DNA of 64,000 bases, taken from Novosphingobium lentum NBRC 107847 (GTDB lineage: Bacteria; Pseudomonadota; Alphaproteobacteria; Sphingomonadales; Sphingomonadaceae). A program made the translations under genes and the position numbers. The DNA is taken from positions 1-64,000 of the forward strand of contig NZ_BCTW01000004.1 of NCBI RefSeq assembly GCF_001590965.1, given 5' to 3'. The notes beneath the pieces are model-generated. The model was not told where the DNA came from, did no database searches, and saw nothing but the letters and a program-made list of their open reading frames with translations. How positions within the stretch are numbered: the first letter of the stretch is position 1; the number at the start of each line of letters is the position of its first letter. Below are positions 37,342-50,973 of this stretch, piece after piece.

Positions 37342-38333
37342 CCGCAGCCCTCTCATCCGTCCCGCACATTCCCGTATTGCTCGACGAAGTGGTTGCAGCG
37401 CTGGGGCCGGTTCCCGGCGCGGTGATCATCGACGCGACGTTCGGTGCGGGCGGCTATACGCGCCGCCTGCTTGAGGCCGGTGCCACCGTCCATGCGTTCG
37501 ATCGCGATCCCGACGCGATCGAGGCGGGCGCCCGCTGGCCCGAAGCCCAGACGTCCGGCGGAGGCGAAGCGCCGCGGCTGGTGCTCCATGCCCGCCGCTT
37601 TTCCGAACTGGTCGAAGGGCTGGCGGAGGCCGGGATCGCCCATGTCCAGGGCGTGGTGTTCGACATTGGAGTGAGCTCGATGCAGCTCGACCAGGCGGCG
37701 CGCGGATTCGCCTTTTCGTCCGACGGCCCGCTCGACATGCGCATGTCGCAGTCGGGGCCCAGCGCCGCCGATTTCCTCAACGAAGCGGATGAAGCGGCGA
37801 TCGCCGACGTGCTGTATCAGTACGGTGAAGAGCGGCAGTCGCGCCGGATCGCCCGCGCCATCGTGGCCGCGCGGCCGCTGGAAACCACCGGTCAGTTTGC
37901 GCATGTGGTGCGCAAGGCGCTTGGCTATCGCCCCGGCGCGCCCAAGGATCCGGCGACGCGCAGCTTCCAGGCGGTGCGCATCCACGTCAACGGCGAGCTG
38001 GACGAACTGGTCGAGGGACTGGCGGCGGCCGAGCGCCTGCTCGCGCCCGGCGGGCGGCTGGCGGTGGTCAGCTTCCACAGCCTCGAGGACCGGATCGTCA
38101 AGCAGTTCCTGCGCGAGGCGAGCGGATCGCAGGGTGGCGGATCGCGGCATGTGCCCATGGCCGCCACGACCGAGCCTGCCCGTTTCGACAAGCCTTCGCC
38201 CGCGATCCGCCCCGGCGAGGCCGAACAGGCGCGCAACCCGCGCGCGCGGTCGGCCACGTTGCGCTGGGCTTCGCGCACCGCCGCCCCGGCACGCGACACC
38301 GGTTCGTCACGCGGCACGAGGAGCGCGGCATGA
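37338..38333 (+). CDS. rsmH: 16S rRNA (cytosine1402-N4)-methyltransferase
   Basis: SAM-dependent methyltransferase acting at C1402 of 16S rRNA. The 331-residue protein starts [10 protein letters not shown], has the SAM-binding [11 protein letters not shown] and [11 protein letters not shown], and ends with the family's basic SHRRSL-like region here as [14 protein letters not shown] 37338 overlaps the mraZ stop; an upstream open extension has no family similarity. Confidence 0.95.
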   Translation: MTAALSSVPHIPVLLDEVVAALGPVPGAVIIDATFGAGGYTRRLLEAGATVHAFDRDPDAIEAGARWPEAQTSGGGEAPRLVLHARRFSELVEGLAEAGIAHVQGVVFDIGVSSMQLDQAARGFAFSSDGPLDMRMSQSGPSAADFLNEADEAAIADVLYQYGEERQSRRIARAIVAARPLETTGQFAHVVRKALGYRPGAPKDPATRSFQAVRIHVNGELDELVEGLAAAERLLAPGGRLAVVSFHSLEDRIVKQFLREASGSQGGGSRHVPMAATTEPARFDKPSPAIRPGEAEQARNPRARSATLRWASRTAAPARDTGSSRGTRSAA

Positions 38334-39070
38334 TGCTGAGCCCCAACCGTATGCGCTCGATCGGCTGGTTCGCGCTGCTGGGCCTGTGCGCGGCGCTGGT
38401 GCTGGTGCTGGCGTTCCGCGTCAATGCGCTGCGCAGCCAGGTGCGGCACGCCGAAAACACGATCGTCGCGCTGCGTCAGCAGAAAACCTACCTCGAAACC
38501 GAATTCGAAACGCGGGCCAACCAGCAGCAGCTGAAAGCGTGGAACGACGTGGAGTTCGGCTATGTCGCGCCGACGTCGGGTCAGTATCTGGAAAACGAGC
38601 GCCAGCTCGCCGCGCTGGGCAAGCCGGCAGGACCCGATGCGCCCGCGCCGATCCGGGTGGCGTCGGCCGACGACAGCGTGGCCGCACAGGCTGCTTTCCC
38701 GGCGATGGTTTCGCCGCTGACCGGCAAGGCCCTGAATGGCATGACGGCGGCCGACGAAAAGCCGGCGCTGTCGGGCGATGCGCAACGCACTCCGCTGGTC
38801 GATCACGCCGCCGCCGCCGCTGCGCTGGGCAAGCGCCTGTCGACGGTCGAGCGGTCAGATGGCGAAACCGCCTCGCATAACGCTGCGGCCCACCTTGGCG
38901 GGGTCGACCGCCAGAATGGGGAAAAGTCGGCCGCCACGGGCAAGCACAAGGCCGCGGGCGCAGGCAAATCCGATCGTTCCGACGCTTCTACGCACCATGC
39001 TGCGGCGCATGATGGCAAGAAGCTGGCTTCGGCCCGTCCCGCCACCTCTCACAAGGAGAGCCACGAGTGA
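38330..39070 (+). CDS. ftsL: Cell division protein FtsL, with long C-terminal extension
   Basis: FtsL is a small bitopic protein that bridges FtsQ/FtsB to FtsW/FtsI. Residues 1-35 hold the membrane helix and residues 36-85 the predicted coiled coil ([18 protein letters not shown]). The remaining ~150 residues are Ala/His/Lys/Ser-rich and look disordered. At 246 residues this is far longer than most FtsL proteins (about 100-130). Assignment rests on position between rsmH and ftsI plus topology. It overlaps rsmH (ATGA) and ftsI (GTGA). Confidence 0.8.
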   Translation: MMLSPNRMRSIGWFALLGLCAALVLVLAFRVNALRSQVRHAENTIVALRQQKTYLETEFETRANQQQLKAWNDVEFGYVAPTSGQYLENERQLAALGKPAGPDAPAPIRVASADDSVAAQAAFPAMVSPLTGKALNGMTAADEKPALSGDAQRTPLVDHAAAAAALGKRLSTVERSDGETASHNAAAHLGGVDRQNGEKSAATGKHKAAGAGKSDRSDASTHHAAAHDGKKLASARPATSHKESHE

Positions 39071-40797
39071 ACGCGATGACCGCCCAGGCCGCTATCGCAT
39101 CGGGTCGCGTGGAACTGGCGAACGAACGCCAGCGTTCGCTGGTCACCGCCAAAGTGCGCGTGCTGGTGGTGGTGGCGCTGTTCATGTTCGCCACGCTGGC
39201 CGCGCTGCTGCGGATCGCGCAGCTCGGCCTGTTCGAGCCCGCGCCCGACGCGCGCAGCATGGCCGAGGCGCTGCTGCCGCCGCGCGGTGACATTGTCGAT
39301 CGCAACGGATCGCCGCTGGCCCGCGCCATTCCCGCGTATGCGCTGTGGTACAATCCCAAGGCGTTCGGCGCGGAAGGTGGCAGCCCGCTGGTCAAGACGC
39401 CCGAGGAAATCGCGACTGCGCTGATGCAGATTTTTCCGGACGGCGATTACAACGATTTCCTGCGCCGCCTGAAGTCCGACCGGCCAAGCTACTTGCGCCG
39501 CCGCATGCTGCCCGAGGACGCCAACCGCATCTTCGCGCTGGGCGAGCCGGCGCTGGAATTCCCGCGCGAAAGCCAGCGGTTCTACCCGCAAGGGTCGCTC
39601 GCCGCGCACGTGCTGGGGTTCGTCGATGAAACCGGCCACGGCCATGTCGGCATGGAACAGGTGCTCGACCAGCGGCTGAACGATCCCGCGCTGCGCGGGA
39701 TGCCCACGGCGCTGGCCATCGACATGCGCGTGCAGGGCGCGCTCGAAGACGAGCTTGGGCGCGGCATGACCGACAGCAACGCCAAAGGCGCGGCCGGGAT
39801 CGTGCTCGATGTCGATACCGGCGAAGTCGTCGCGCTGGCATCGCTGCCCTCGTTCAACCCCAACCGCAGCGATCTGGCTTACAACGATCTGGTGTTCAAC
39901 CGCGTCACCAACCAGGTTTACGAACTGGGATCGGTGGTCAAGCCGATCACCATCGCGTCTGCCATCGACGCCGGCGTCGTCACCGACCTGTCGGTGCGCT
40001 ATCCTTCGGGGCGCCCGCTGCAGATCGGGGGCTATCAAATCCATGACAGCCACAGCTTCGGCGCGTCGCTCAATGTGCCCGAGGCGCTGATCCATTCGTC
40101 CAACATCGTCACCGCGCAAGTGGCCGACAAGCTGGGCGGCCCGGCATTGCGGGCCACGATGATGCAACTGGGCTTCAACGAACGGCCGTTCATCGAACTG
40201 CCGGCGCGCGGCTTTCCGATCTGGCCGCGCGGCGACTGGGCGCGGATCACCACGATGACGGTCAGCTATGGCCACGGCGTGGCGTTGACCCCGCTCCACC
40301 TCGCTGCGGCCTATGCCGCGATGGTCAACGGCGGCGTGTGGCGCCCGGCCACGCTGATGAAGGTCGAGCCGGGTCACGCGGCGGCCGGACGGCGCGTGTT
40401 CAAAGCATCGACCAGCGCGCGGATGCGCCAGTTGCTGCGCATGATCGTGGCCGACGGCACCGGCCGCAAGGCCAATGCGCCGGGCTTCCGCGTGGGCGGC
40501 AAGACCGGATCGGCAGAAAAGCCGGGTGCACACGGTTATCAGAAGACCAACCTCATCGCGACATTCGCCGCCGCCTTTCCGATGGACAAGCCGCGTTATG
40601 TGGTGATCGCCATGCTCGATGAGCCGCAAGGCACGCAGGCGACGTCGGGCCAGCGCACCGCCGCGTGGAACGCCGCGCCGGTGGTGGGCCGGGTCGTGCC
40701 GCGCATCGGCCCGCTGCTGGGCATCAATCCCGACAGCACGCGCGACATCGACATTTCCGATCTCTCGCCGCTGGTCGGCAACGGAGAGGGCGAATGA
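39067..40797 (+). CDS. ftsI: Penicillin-binding protein FtsI (PBP3)
   Basis: Septal peptidoglycan transpeptidase working with FtsW. In the 576-residue product a membrane helix (28-50) precedes the PBP dimerisation domain (RGDIVDRNG). The transpeptidase motifs are Ser289-Val-Val-Lys292, Ser344-Ser-Asn346 and Lys479-Thr-Gly481. The GTG start overlaps the ftsL stop, and the end overlaps murE by 4 bp. Confidence 0.97.
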   Translation: MNAMTAQAAIASGRVELANERQRSLVTAKVRVLVVVALFMFATLAALLRIAQLGLFEPAPDARSMAEALLPPRGDIVDRNGSPLARAIPAYALWYNPKAFGAEGGSPLVKTPEEIATALMQIFPDGDYNDFLRRLKSDRPSYLRRRMLPEDANRIFALGEPALEFPRESQRFYPQGSLAAHVLGFVDETGHGHVGMEQVLDQRLNDPALRGMPTALAIDMRVQGALEDELGRGMTDSNAKGAAGIVLDVDTGEVVALASLPSFNPNRSDLAYNDLVFNRVTNQVYELGSVVKPITIASAIDAGVVTDLSVRYPSGRPLQIGGYQIHDSHSFGASLNVPEALIHSSNIVTAQVADKLGGPALRATMMQLGFNERPFIELPARGFPIWPRGDWARITTMTVSYGHGVALTPLHLAAAYAAMVNGGVWRPATLMKVEPGHAAAGRRVFKASTSARMRQLLRMIVADGTGRKANAPGFRVGGKTGSAEKPGAHGYQKTNLIATFAAAFPMDKPRYVVIAMLDEPQGTQATSGQRTAAWNAAPVVGRVVPRIGPLLGINPDSTRDIDISDLSPLVGNGEGE

Positions 40798-42304
40798 AAC
40801 TGGGTCGGCTGGCGCAGGACGCAGGCCTTTCCGTCACCGCCAACGCCGACGAGATCGTCACCGGTTTCGCCATCGATCACCGCAAGGTAGCCCCGGGCAC
40901 GGTGTTCGGCGCATTTCGCGGCACCCGCTTCAATGGCGAGGACTATATTTCCGCCGCCATCGCCGCTGGTGCGATCGCGATCGTCGCGGCGCCCGACGCG
41001 GTCGTTGCGGGGGCCGAGCATATCGCCGACGTGGAACCGCGCCGCGCGTTTGCCCTGCTGGCCGCGCGGTTCTTCACCCCCGTGCCGCAGACCATCGTCG
41101 CAGTCACCGGCACCAACGGCAAGACCTCGACCGCCGAGATGACCCGCCAGATTTGGCGGATGGGCGGGCACCCCGCCGCCTCGATCGGCACGCTGGGCGT
41201 GACCACCGCCGATGAATCGATCTCGACCGGCCTGACCACGCCCGACATCGTCACGTTCCTGTCCAACATGACCGGGCTGGCACGCGAGGGCGTGACCCAC
41301 GTCGCGTATGAGGCGTCGAGCCATGGCCTGTCGCAGTACCGCAACGAAGGGCTGCGCGTGGTGGCGGGCGCGTTCACCAACCTCAGCCGCGATCATCTCG
41401 ATTACCACGCGACGATGGACGATTACTTTGCGGCCAAGATGCGGCTGTTCGACGAAGTCGTGGCCGATGACGGCACGGCGGTGGTCTGGGCGGACGATGC
41501 CTGGTCGGAACGCGCTTGCGAGCATGTTCGCAAACGGGGGTTGCGGCTGCTCACGGTGGGCGAGCAGGGGACGGGGGTCCGTCTGCTCGCCCGTACCCCC
41601 ACGCAGCTTGGCCAGACGCTGGAGATCGAGCACGACGGCACCACGCGCAAGATCGCGCTGCCGTTGATCGGGGGCTACCAGGCCGCCAACGCGCTGGTCT
41701 CGGCCGGTCTGGTGCTGGCGAGCGGCGGCGATGCGGGGCAGGTGTTCGATGCGCTGGCGCGGCTCCAGCCGGTGCGCGGGCGGCTCGAGCGGGCGGCGAT
41801 CAACCGCGCCGGTGCACCAGTCTATGTCGATTATGCGCATACTCCCGATGCGATCGAGGCGGCGATTGCCGCGCTGCGCCCGCATGTGAAAGGCCGGCTG
41901 ATCACCGTGTTCGGCGCCGGCGGCGATCGCGACGAAGGCAAGCGGCCCGAGATGGGGCGCAGCGCGGCGGCGGGATCGGATCGCGTGATCGTGACCGACG
42001 ACAACCCGCGCGGCGAGGATGCTGCCGCCATCCGCCGTGCTGTGCTGGCGGGCTGTCCCGGCGCGACCGAGATCGGCGACCGCCGCTCTGCCATTGCCGC
42101 CGCCATCGCGGATGCGGGTCGCGATGACATCGTGCTCATCGCCGGCAAAGGCCACGAACAGGGCCAGATCGTTGGCGCGGGCGATGCCATGCGCGTGCTG
42201 CCGTTCGACGACGTTCAGGTCGCGCGCGAAGCAGCTGCGGCAGACGACCGGCCGGGGCAGGATACACTTGCGCGAGGGGACGCAACGCAGAAGGAAACTC
42301 GCCG

Positions 42305-42308
<4 letters not shown>
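40794..42308 (+). CDS. murE: UDP-N-acetylmuramoyl-tripeptide synthetase MurE (meso-DAP adding)
   Basis: Adds meso-diaminopimelate to UDP-MurNAc-L-Ala-D-Glu. The 504-residue ligase has the P-loop GTNGKTS with Lys110, and the DNPR motif at 403-406, which predicts meso-DAP rather than lysine. ATG 40794 is fixed by the ATGA overlap with ftsI. Confidence 0.97.
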
Positions 42309-43774
<1,466 letters not shown>

Positions 43775-44839
43775 ATGCTCTATCTGTTGGCGCACTGGCT
43801 GCATTTCGAGGGATTCAGCAACCTCATCAGATACCAGACTTTCCGTGCCGGAACGACGCTGATCACCGCGCTGTTCATCGGCTTGCTGATCGGGCCGCGC
43901 TTCATCAACATGCTGCGCGTGCGCCAGGGCAAGGGCCAGCCGATCCGTGAGGACGGCCCGCAGACGCATCTCGCCAAGCGCGGCACGCCGACGATGGGCG
44001 GGCTGATGATCGTCACGGCGTTGACGCTGTCGCTGTTGCTGTGGATGGATCTCAATAGCCGTTATGTCTGGGCGTGCCTGGCGGTCACCATCGGGTTCGG
44101 TCTGATCGGCTTCCTCGACGATTTCGATAAAGTCCGCAAAGCCAGCCATCGCGGTGTTTCGGGCCGGGCGCGACTGGTGGGCGAATTCATCGTCGCCGGA
44201 ATCGCGGCGTGGCTGGTGGTGGGCGAAACCAACCTCTACGTCCCGTTCTTCAGCAACCTCTACATCCCCCTCGGGCCCTTTTATTACCTGTTCGCCGCGT
44301 TCGTGATCGTGGGTGCCGGCAACGCAGTGAACCTGACCGACGGGCTCGACGGGCTGGCGATCATGCCGGTGATCATCGCCTCGGGCACGTTCGCGATCAT
44401 CGCCTATCTGGCGGGCCGCGCGGATTACGCCCACTACCTCGGCATCCCGCATGTGCCCGGCGTGGGCGAACTGGCGATCTTCTGCGGCGCGGTGATGGGC
44501 GCGGGGCTGGCGTTCCTGTGGTTCAACGCGCCGCCGGCTGCGGTGTTCATGGGTGACACCGGCAGCCTTGCACTGGGCGGGGCGCTGGGCGTGATCGCGG
44601 TCGCCGCGCACCACGAGATTGTACTGGCCATCGTCGGTGGCCTGTTCGTGCTCGAAGCCGCCTCGGTCATCATCCAGGTGTTCGTTTACAAGCGCACCGG
44701 CAAGCGCGTGTTCCGCATGGCGCCGATCCACCATCACTTCGAGCAGCTCGGCTGGAAGGAGTCGACCGTCGTGATCCGGTTCTGGATCGTGTCGATCGTG
44801 CTGGCGCTGGCCGGCCTCGCCACGCTGAAGGTGCGATGA
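43775..44839 (+). CDS. mraY: Phospho-N-acetylmuramoyl-pentapeptide transferase MraY
   Basis: Transfers phospho-MurNAc-pentapeptide to undecaprenyl phosphate, forming lipid I. The 354-residue, ten-helix protein has the catalytic Asp pair in [19 protein letters not shown] and the PIHHHFE signature near the end. It follows murF with no gap. Confidence 0.97.
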   Translation: MLYLLAHWLHFEGFSNLIRYQTFRAGTTLITALFIGLLIGPRFINMLRVRQGKGQPIREDGPQTHLAKRGTPTMGGLMIVTALTLSLLLWMDLNSRYVWACLAVTIGFGLIGFLDDFDKVRKASHRGVSGRARLVGEFIVAGIAAWLVVGETNLYVPFFSNLYIPLGPFYYLFAAFVIVGAGNAVNLTDGLDGLAIMPVIIASGTFAIIAYLAGRADYAHYLGIPHVPGVGELAIFCGAVMGAGLAFLWFNAPPAAVFMGDTGSLALGGALGVIAVAAHHEIVLAIVGGLFVLEAASVIIQVFVYKRTGKRVFRMAPIHHHFEQLGWKESTVVIRFWIVSIVLALAGLATLKVR

Positions 44840-44846
44840 CCGTCCG

Positions 44847-46163
44847 ATGATCGTCTCCTCCGCCTTTGCCGGAAAGCGCTTTGCAGTGCTCGGCCTTGCG
44901 CGGTCGGGGCTGGCGAGCGTGGAGACGCTGCTGGCCAGCGGCGCGATGGTCACCGCGTGGGACAACCGCGAGGAAGCGCGCGAACTGGTCGCCGGGCGCG
45001 CTGAGATCGGCGATCCGGTGTCGATAGACCTCGCCGGGTTCGACGGCGTGGTCGTGTCACCCGGCGTGCCGCTGAACCGCCACCCGATCGCGTCAGCCGC
45101 GCGCGAGGCCGGGGTGCCGCTGATCGGCGACATCGAGCTGTTCGCCATGGCCCGCCCCAGCCTGCCGCCGCACCGCGTGGTCGCGATCACCGGCACCAAC
45201 GGCAAGTCGACCACTACCGCGCTGGTCCACCACTTGTGCCGCAGCGCGGCCTTGCCTTGCCGCATGGGTGGCAACATCGGCTTGCCGGTTCTGGGCCAGG
45301 ACCCACTGGCGGCGGGCGGCGTCTACGTGCTCGAACTGTCGAGCTACCAGATCGACCTGACGCTCAACCTTGCGGCAGACATCGCGGCGCTGATCAACCT
45401 CAGCCCCGATCACCTTGATCGCTACGACGGGTTCGAAGGCTATGTCGCGTCCAAGGCTCGCCTGTTCGCCATGCAGCATGCCGGGCAGCAGGCGGTGTTC
45501 GGGCGCGGCGATCGCGATACGCTGAAGATCGCGAGCGAGGTCATGGCGGCGCGCGATCCAGGCACGGTCCATGTCGTCGATCCCGATACGCTGACGGGGC
45601 AGGCCGGCTGGCCATCGCTGCAAGGCCCGCACAATCTCCAGAATGCCGCCATCGCGGTCGAGATCGCAACGTTGCTGGGGCTGCGCGAAGCGCAATGGCG
45701 CCCGGCGCTGGCCAGCTTCAAGGGGTTGGCACATCGCATGGAACGCGTGGCCGAATACCACGGGGTACTGTTCATCAATGACAGCAAGGCGACCAACCCG
45801 GCATCGACCGCGCCCGCTCTGGCGGCGTTCCCGCGCGTCCACTGGATCGTCGGCGGCTTGCCCAAGGGCGATCGGCTCGACGAGTGCGCACCCTATTTCG
45901 ATCACGTTGTCGCCGCTTACACCATCGGTGAGGCCGGACCGCGCTTTGCCGAACTGCTCGAACAGCAGATGCCCGTGCAACGCAGCGAGATGATGTGCGA
46001 TGCGGTGCGCCAGGCGATGGTCGCGGCGCAACCGGGCGATGTCGTGATGCTGTCGCCGGCTTGCGCCAGCTTCGACCAGTTCCGTGATTTCGAAGCGCGC
46101 GGCGATTCCTTCCGCCAGATCGTCGAGGCGCTGATAGCCGAGCAACGAGGGCCGCGCGCATGA
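44847..46163 (+). CDS. murD: UDP-N-acetylmuramoyl-L-alanine--D-glutamate ligase MurD
   Basis: Adds D-glutamate to UDP-MurNAc-L-Ala. The 438-residue protein has the N-terminal UDP-binding domain (GLARSG), the P-loop ITGTNGKSTTT and the C-terminal NDSKATNP signature. It begins 7 bp after mraY and overlaps ftsW by 4 bp. Confidence 0.97.
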   Translation: MIVSSAFAGKRFAVLGLARSGLASVETLLASGAMVTAWDNREEARELVAGRAEIGDPVSIDLAGFDGVVVSPGVPLNRHPIASAAREAGVPLIGDIELFAMARPSLPPHRVVAITGTNGKSTTTALVHHLCRSAALPCRMGGNIGLPVLGQDPLAAGGVYVLELSSYQIDLTLNLAADIAALINLSPDHLDRYDGFEGYVASKARLFAMQHAGQQAVFGRGDRDTLKIASEVMAARDPGTVHVVDPDTLTGQAGWPSLQGPHNLQNAAIAVEIATLLGLREAQWRPALASFKGLAHRMERVAEYHGVLFINDSKATNPASTAPALAAFPRVHWIVGGLPKGDRLDECAPYFDHVVAAYTIGEAGPRFAELLEQQMPVQRSEMMCDAVRQAMVAAQPGDVVMLSPACASFDQFRDFEARGDSFRQIVEALIAEQRGPRA

Positions 46164-47389
46164 ACACCACGCCCACCCGCCTTGTCACCACCACCACCCG
46201 CGATGGAGGCGTGCGCGTGGTCGGCGCCGGTTCGCGCTATCGCCGCAGCCGGCGCAGCGAACTGCTGATCTGGTGGCGCGAGATCGATCGCGTGCTGCTG
46301 GCGCTGATCCTGACGCTGGTCGCGATCGGCGTGGTCGCGGTCGCCGCGTCTTCGCCGGCCAGCGCGCATCGCCTATCGACTTCAACCAAGCAGCTTTCCG
46401 ATCTCTACTTTTTCTGGCTCCACTTGCGCTGGCTGACGGTGGGGCTGGTGGCGATGTTCATCGCCTCGCTGCTGCCCAAGGAGGCGGCACGGCGCCTCGC
46501 GATCCTGCTGTGCGCGGCGATGATCGTGGCGCTGCTGCTGGTCCCGGTGATCGGCAGCGAGGTCAAAGGCGCCAAGCGCTGGCTGTGGATCGGCTTCAGC
46601 CTGCAGCCGTCCGAATTCCTCAAGCCTGCGTTCTCGATCGCGGTGGCGTGGATCCTGTCGTGGCGGGTTCGCGATCCCAACCTGCCGGTGATGTCGCTGT
46701 CGCTGGTACTGCTCGGTCTCACCGGGTGCCTGCTGATGCTCCAGCCCGATTTCGGATCGACCATGCTGTTCTGCGGGGTGTGGTTCGTGCTGGTGCTGCT
46801 GTCGGGCCTGTCGATCACGCGCGTGCTGTGGGCGATCGGCGGCGCGGTCGCGGTGGTGATTGCGGCGTACCTGTTCTACCCGAACGCCACGCATCGTATC
46901 GACAACTTCCTGTCGGGCGGGTCCGAGTTCGACCAGGTTGATCTGGCCATGCGCACGCTGCTGGCGGGCGGGTGGAACGGCGCGGGCCTGTGGCTCGGCA
47001 GCCGCAAGATGGCGCTGCCCGAGGCGCACACCGACTACATCTTCTCGGTCATCGGCGAGGAATTCGGGCTGGTGGTCTGCGCGATCGTGGTGATGGTCTA
47101 CTGCGCCATCGCGGTGCGGGTGCTGCTGCGTCTGGTGGACGAGGATGACCTGTTCACGATCCTGGCCGCCGCCGGCCTGACCGCGCAACTGGTGGGGCAG
47201 GCGTTCATCAACATCCTGGTCAACCTGCAGCTGTTTCCGTCCAAGGGCATGACGCTGCCGCTGATCAGCTACGGCGGGTCATCGACCATCGCGCTCCTGC
47301 TCGGGGTGGGCTTCCTGCTCGCGATCACGCGGCGCAATCCCTATCTTTCGCGCGAATCCCTGTCGTTTCCGGAGCTGACGCGCAAATGA
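46160..47389 (+). CDS. ftsW: Peptidoglycan glycosyltransferase FtsW
   Basis: SEDS-family lipid II polymerase of the septum, partner of FtsI. The 409-residue protein has an Arg-rich cytoplasmic N-terminus and about ten hydrophobic segments. GAKRWLWIGFSLQPSEFLK and the C-terminal GMTLPLISYGGSS are SEDS hallmarks. It overlaps murD and murG by 4 bp each. Confidence 0.96.
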   Translation: MNTTPTRLVTTTTRDGGVRVVGAGSRYRRSRRSELLIWWREIDRVLLALILTLVAIGVVAVAASSPASAHRLSTSTKQLSDLYFFWLHLRWLTVGLVAMFIASLLPKEAARRLAILLCAAMIVALLLVPVIGSEVKGAKRWLWIGFSLQPSEFLKPAFSIAVAWILSWRVRDPNLPVMSLSLVLLGLTGCLLMLQPDFGSTMLFCGVWFVLVLLSGLSITRVLWAIGGAVAVVIAAYLFYPNATHRIDNFLSGGSEFDQVDLAMRTLLAGGWNGAGLWLGSRKMALPEAHTDYIFSVIGEEFGLVVCAIVVMVYCAIAVRVLLRLVDEDDLFTILAAAGLTAQLVGQAFINILVNLQLFPSKGMTLPLISYGGSSTIALLLGVGFLLAITRRNPYLSRESLSFPELTRK

Positions 47390-48582
47390 GTGCCGTATCA
47401 CGCCACTATGTCCTCGCCGCCGGTGGTACGGGCGGGCACTTGCTGCCCGCTTTCGCGCTGGCGCAGGAACTCGAACGTCGCGGCCATCACGTTGCGCTGG
47501 TGACAGATGAGCGCGGTGCCAAGATCCCGGGCAAGCCGGCCTCGCTGCCCGCGCACGTCCTGCCTGCCGGGCGGCTCGGTCGCGGCGTGTTCAAGGGCGG
47601 GCCGCTGTCGTGGCTGCGCGCCGGACGCGCGATCTTTCGGGGCCGTGCGATGGCGTTGCGGCTGTTCGAAAGCTTCGAGCCGTCGGCCGTCGTCGGCTTT
47701 GGCGGCTATCCGGCCCTGCCGGCCTTGCTCGCCGCCACGTCTGCCAAAATCCCGACCGTGATCCACGAGCAGAACGCGGTGCTCGGCCGGGTCAACCGCT
47801 TGCTGGCCAAGCGTGTCGATGCGATCGCCACGTCGTACCATGCGGTGGACCGCCTCGATCCCAAGCTGTGGAGCAAAGTCCGCCTCGTCGGCAATCCGGT
47901 GCGTCCCGAAGTGCTCGAACTGCGCGGGCAGCCATTCCCCGAATTCACCGAAGACGGGCTGTTCCGCGTGCTCGTCACGGGCGGCAGCCAAGGCGCGTCG
48001 ATCCTCGCGGATGTCGTTCCCGATGGCCTTGCGATGCTGCCGCCGTCGTTACGCCACCGGTTGCAGGTGACCCAGCAATGCCGGCCCGAAGATATCGAAG
48101 CGGTGCGCGCGCGTTATGCCGGGCACCAGATCCCGGCAGAACTCGGCACCTATTTCGAGGATATGGCCGGGCGCCTGGCTGAATCGCACTTGTTCGTCGG
48201 CCGCGCCGGTGCCTCGACGATTGCCGAACTGACCGCTGTGGGCCGCCCCGCGATCCTCGTCCCCCTGCCGATCGCGACGGACGATCATCAGGCGGCCAAC
48301 ACGCGCGAAATCGTTGCAGCGGGCGGCGCGCGCGCGATCCGCCAGACGGGGTTCACCGCCAAGGAACTGGCCAAGCAGATCCAGGCGATGGCGCTGCATC
48401 CCGCCAGTCTCTCGATCGCCGCGCATGCCGCGTGGAATTGCGGGCTGCCCAACGCCGTGTCCGATCTGGCGGATCTGGTGGAAAGTTTCGGTGCGGAGCC
48501 GATCATGGACGTGATCCGTGTCACCGGGAATGCCGAATCTCTGTCCGGTCAGGAAGCGCTGGCGCTGGAAGGTGCCGAATGA
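47386..48582 (+). CDS. murG: UDP-N-acetylglucosamine--lipid I transferase MurG
   Basis: Adds GlcNAc to lipid I, giving lipid II, at the cytoplasmic face. The 398-residue GT28 enzyme has AAGGTGGHLLPA at the N-terminus, the acceptor-domain HEQNAVLGRVN and the donor-site TGGSQGA and GRAGASTIAEL. The stop codon overlaps a 24-codon frame that leads into murC, replacing the direct gene overlap seen elsewhere in the cluster. Confidence 0.97.
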   Translation: MSAVSRHYVLAAGGTGGHLLPAFALAQELERRGHHVALVTDERGAKIPGKPASLPAHVLPAGRLGRGVFKGGPLSWLRAGRAIFRGRAMALRLFESFEPSAVVGFGGYPALPALLAATSAKIPTVIHEQNAVLGRVNRLLAKRVDAIATSYHAVDRLDPKLWSKVRLVGNPVRPEVLELRGQPFPEFTEDGLFRVLVTGGSQGASILADVVPDGLAMLPPSLRHRLQVTQQCRPEDIEAVRARYAGHQIPAELGTYFEDMAGRLAESHLFVGRAGASTIAELTAVGRPAILVPLPIATDDHQAANTREIVAAGGARAIRQTGFTAKELAKQIQAMALHPASLSIAAHAAWNCGLPNAVSDLADLVESFGAEPIMDVIRVTGNAESLSGQEALALEGAE

Positions 48583-48649
48583 AGGAGGTCCTCCGACAAG
48601 CTCAGGATAAGCGGACGTCGACGCCCTTCATGACCGGGAAGGCCCGGCC

Positions 48650-48653
<4 letters not shown>
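48579..48653 (+). CDS. 24-codon frame bridging murG and murC
   Basis: ATG 48579 overlaps the murG stop (ATGA), and the frame's own TGA (48651-48653) overlaps the murC ATG (ATGA). The peptide begins [13 protein letters not shown] and ends GKARP. It resembles no protein and is formed mostly from the repeat-like insert. It may simply carry ribosomes from murG to murC. Whether the peptide itself is made or useful is unknown. Confidence 0.4.

Positions 48654-48656
<3 letters not shown>
48579..48656. repeat. Repeat-derived insert between murG and murC with 7-bp flanking duplication
   Basis: ATGAAGG at 48579-48585 recurs at 48650-48656, where it is the murC start, enclosing a 71-bp unit. Bases 48590-48614 are a near copy (22 of 25) of the repeat at 16097-16121. 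Together this looks like a short element that entered an original murG/murC ATGA overlap and duplicated 7 bp of target. Confidence 0.6.

Positions 48657-48664
<8 letters not shown>
48617..48664 (+). promoter_or_regulatory. Hairpin sequestering the murC start codon
   Basis: CGACGCCCTTCAT (48619-48631) pairs perfectly with ATGAAGGGCGTCG (48650-48662), which is the first codons of murC. The inner stem continues with one G-C pair, an A-C mismatch and CCGGG/CCCGG (48634-48638 and 48643-48647), closing on the loop AAGG. The only plausible ribosome-binding bases lie in the inner stem and loop. Confidence 0.7.
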
Positions 48665-50064
<1,400 letters not shown>

Positions 50065-50065
<1 letters not shown>

Positions 50066-50973
50066 TGGCCGATACACTGCCTCCCGAGACGATGCCGACT
50101 GTGCGCGGCAAGCTGACGCCCAACGCACCGCTTGCGCCGCTGGTGTGGTTCAAGGCGGGCGGCGCAGCGCAGTGGCTGTTCGAGCCGAAGGATGTGGCGG
50201 ATCTGCAGGATTTTCTGCGCGATCTCGATCCCGCGATTCCCGTGATGGCGCTGGGGCTGGGGTCCAACCTGATCGTGCGCGACTGCGGGGTTCCGGGCGT
50301 GGTGGTGCGACTGGGCAAGGCGTTTGCCGATGTTGCGAAAGTGGATGACGTGACGCTGGCATGTGGCGGCGGTGCTTCGGGAATTCTGGTTTCATCCACC
50401 GCCCGCGACGCCGGGATTGCCGGTGTGGAATTCCTGCGCTCGATCCCCGGCACGGTCGGAGGCTTCGCGCGCATGAACGGCGGCGCGTATGGCTGCGAGG
50501 TCAAGGACGTGATGGTCGATTGCGGCGTGGTGCTGCGAAACGGGGACCGCGTGACGCTGCCGGCGGCCGAATTGAACTACACCTATCGGCACTCAACATT
50601 ACCCGAAGGCGCGATCGTGGTCGCTGCGCGGTTCCGGGGACGACCCGGCGAGCCCACCGCGATCCAGGCCGAGATGGATCGCATCGCCGCCGCGCGCGAA
50701 GCCTCGCAACCGTTGCGCAGCAAGACCGGTGGATCGACGTTCAAGAACCCGGATGGCCACAAGGCGTGGCAGCTGGTCGATGACGCCGGGTGTCGCGGGC
50801 TGACGATCGGTGGCGCGCAAGTGAGCGAGAAGCACACCAACTTCCTGATCAACACCGGCACCGCCACCAGCGCCGATATCGAAAACCTTGGCGACGAAGT
50901 CCGGCGTCGGGTGCGCGAAAAGTCCGGCGTCGAGCTGGAATGGGAAATTCAGAGAGTAGGCCGAAAGTCGTGA
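50065..50973 (+). CDS. murB: UDP-N-acetylenolpyruvoylglucosamine reductase MurB
   Basis: FAD enzyme that reduces UDP-GlcNAc-enolpyruvate to UDP-MurNAc. The 302-residue protein has GLGSNLIVRD and GTVGG for FAD binding, and KTGGSTFKNP with the catalytic Ser. It lacks the extra Tyr loop of type I, consistent with the type II enzymes of alphaproteobacteria. The start at ATG 50065 overlaps the murC stop; GTG 50062 is one codon upstream. It overlaps ddl by GTGA. Confidence 0.95.
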
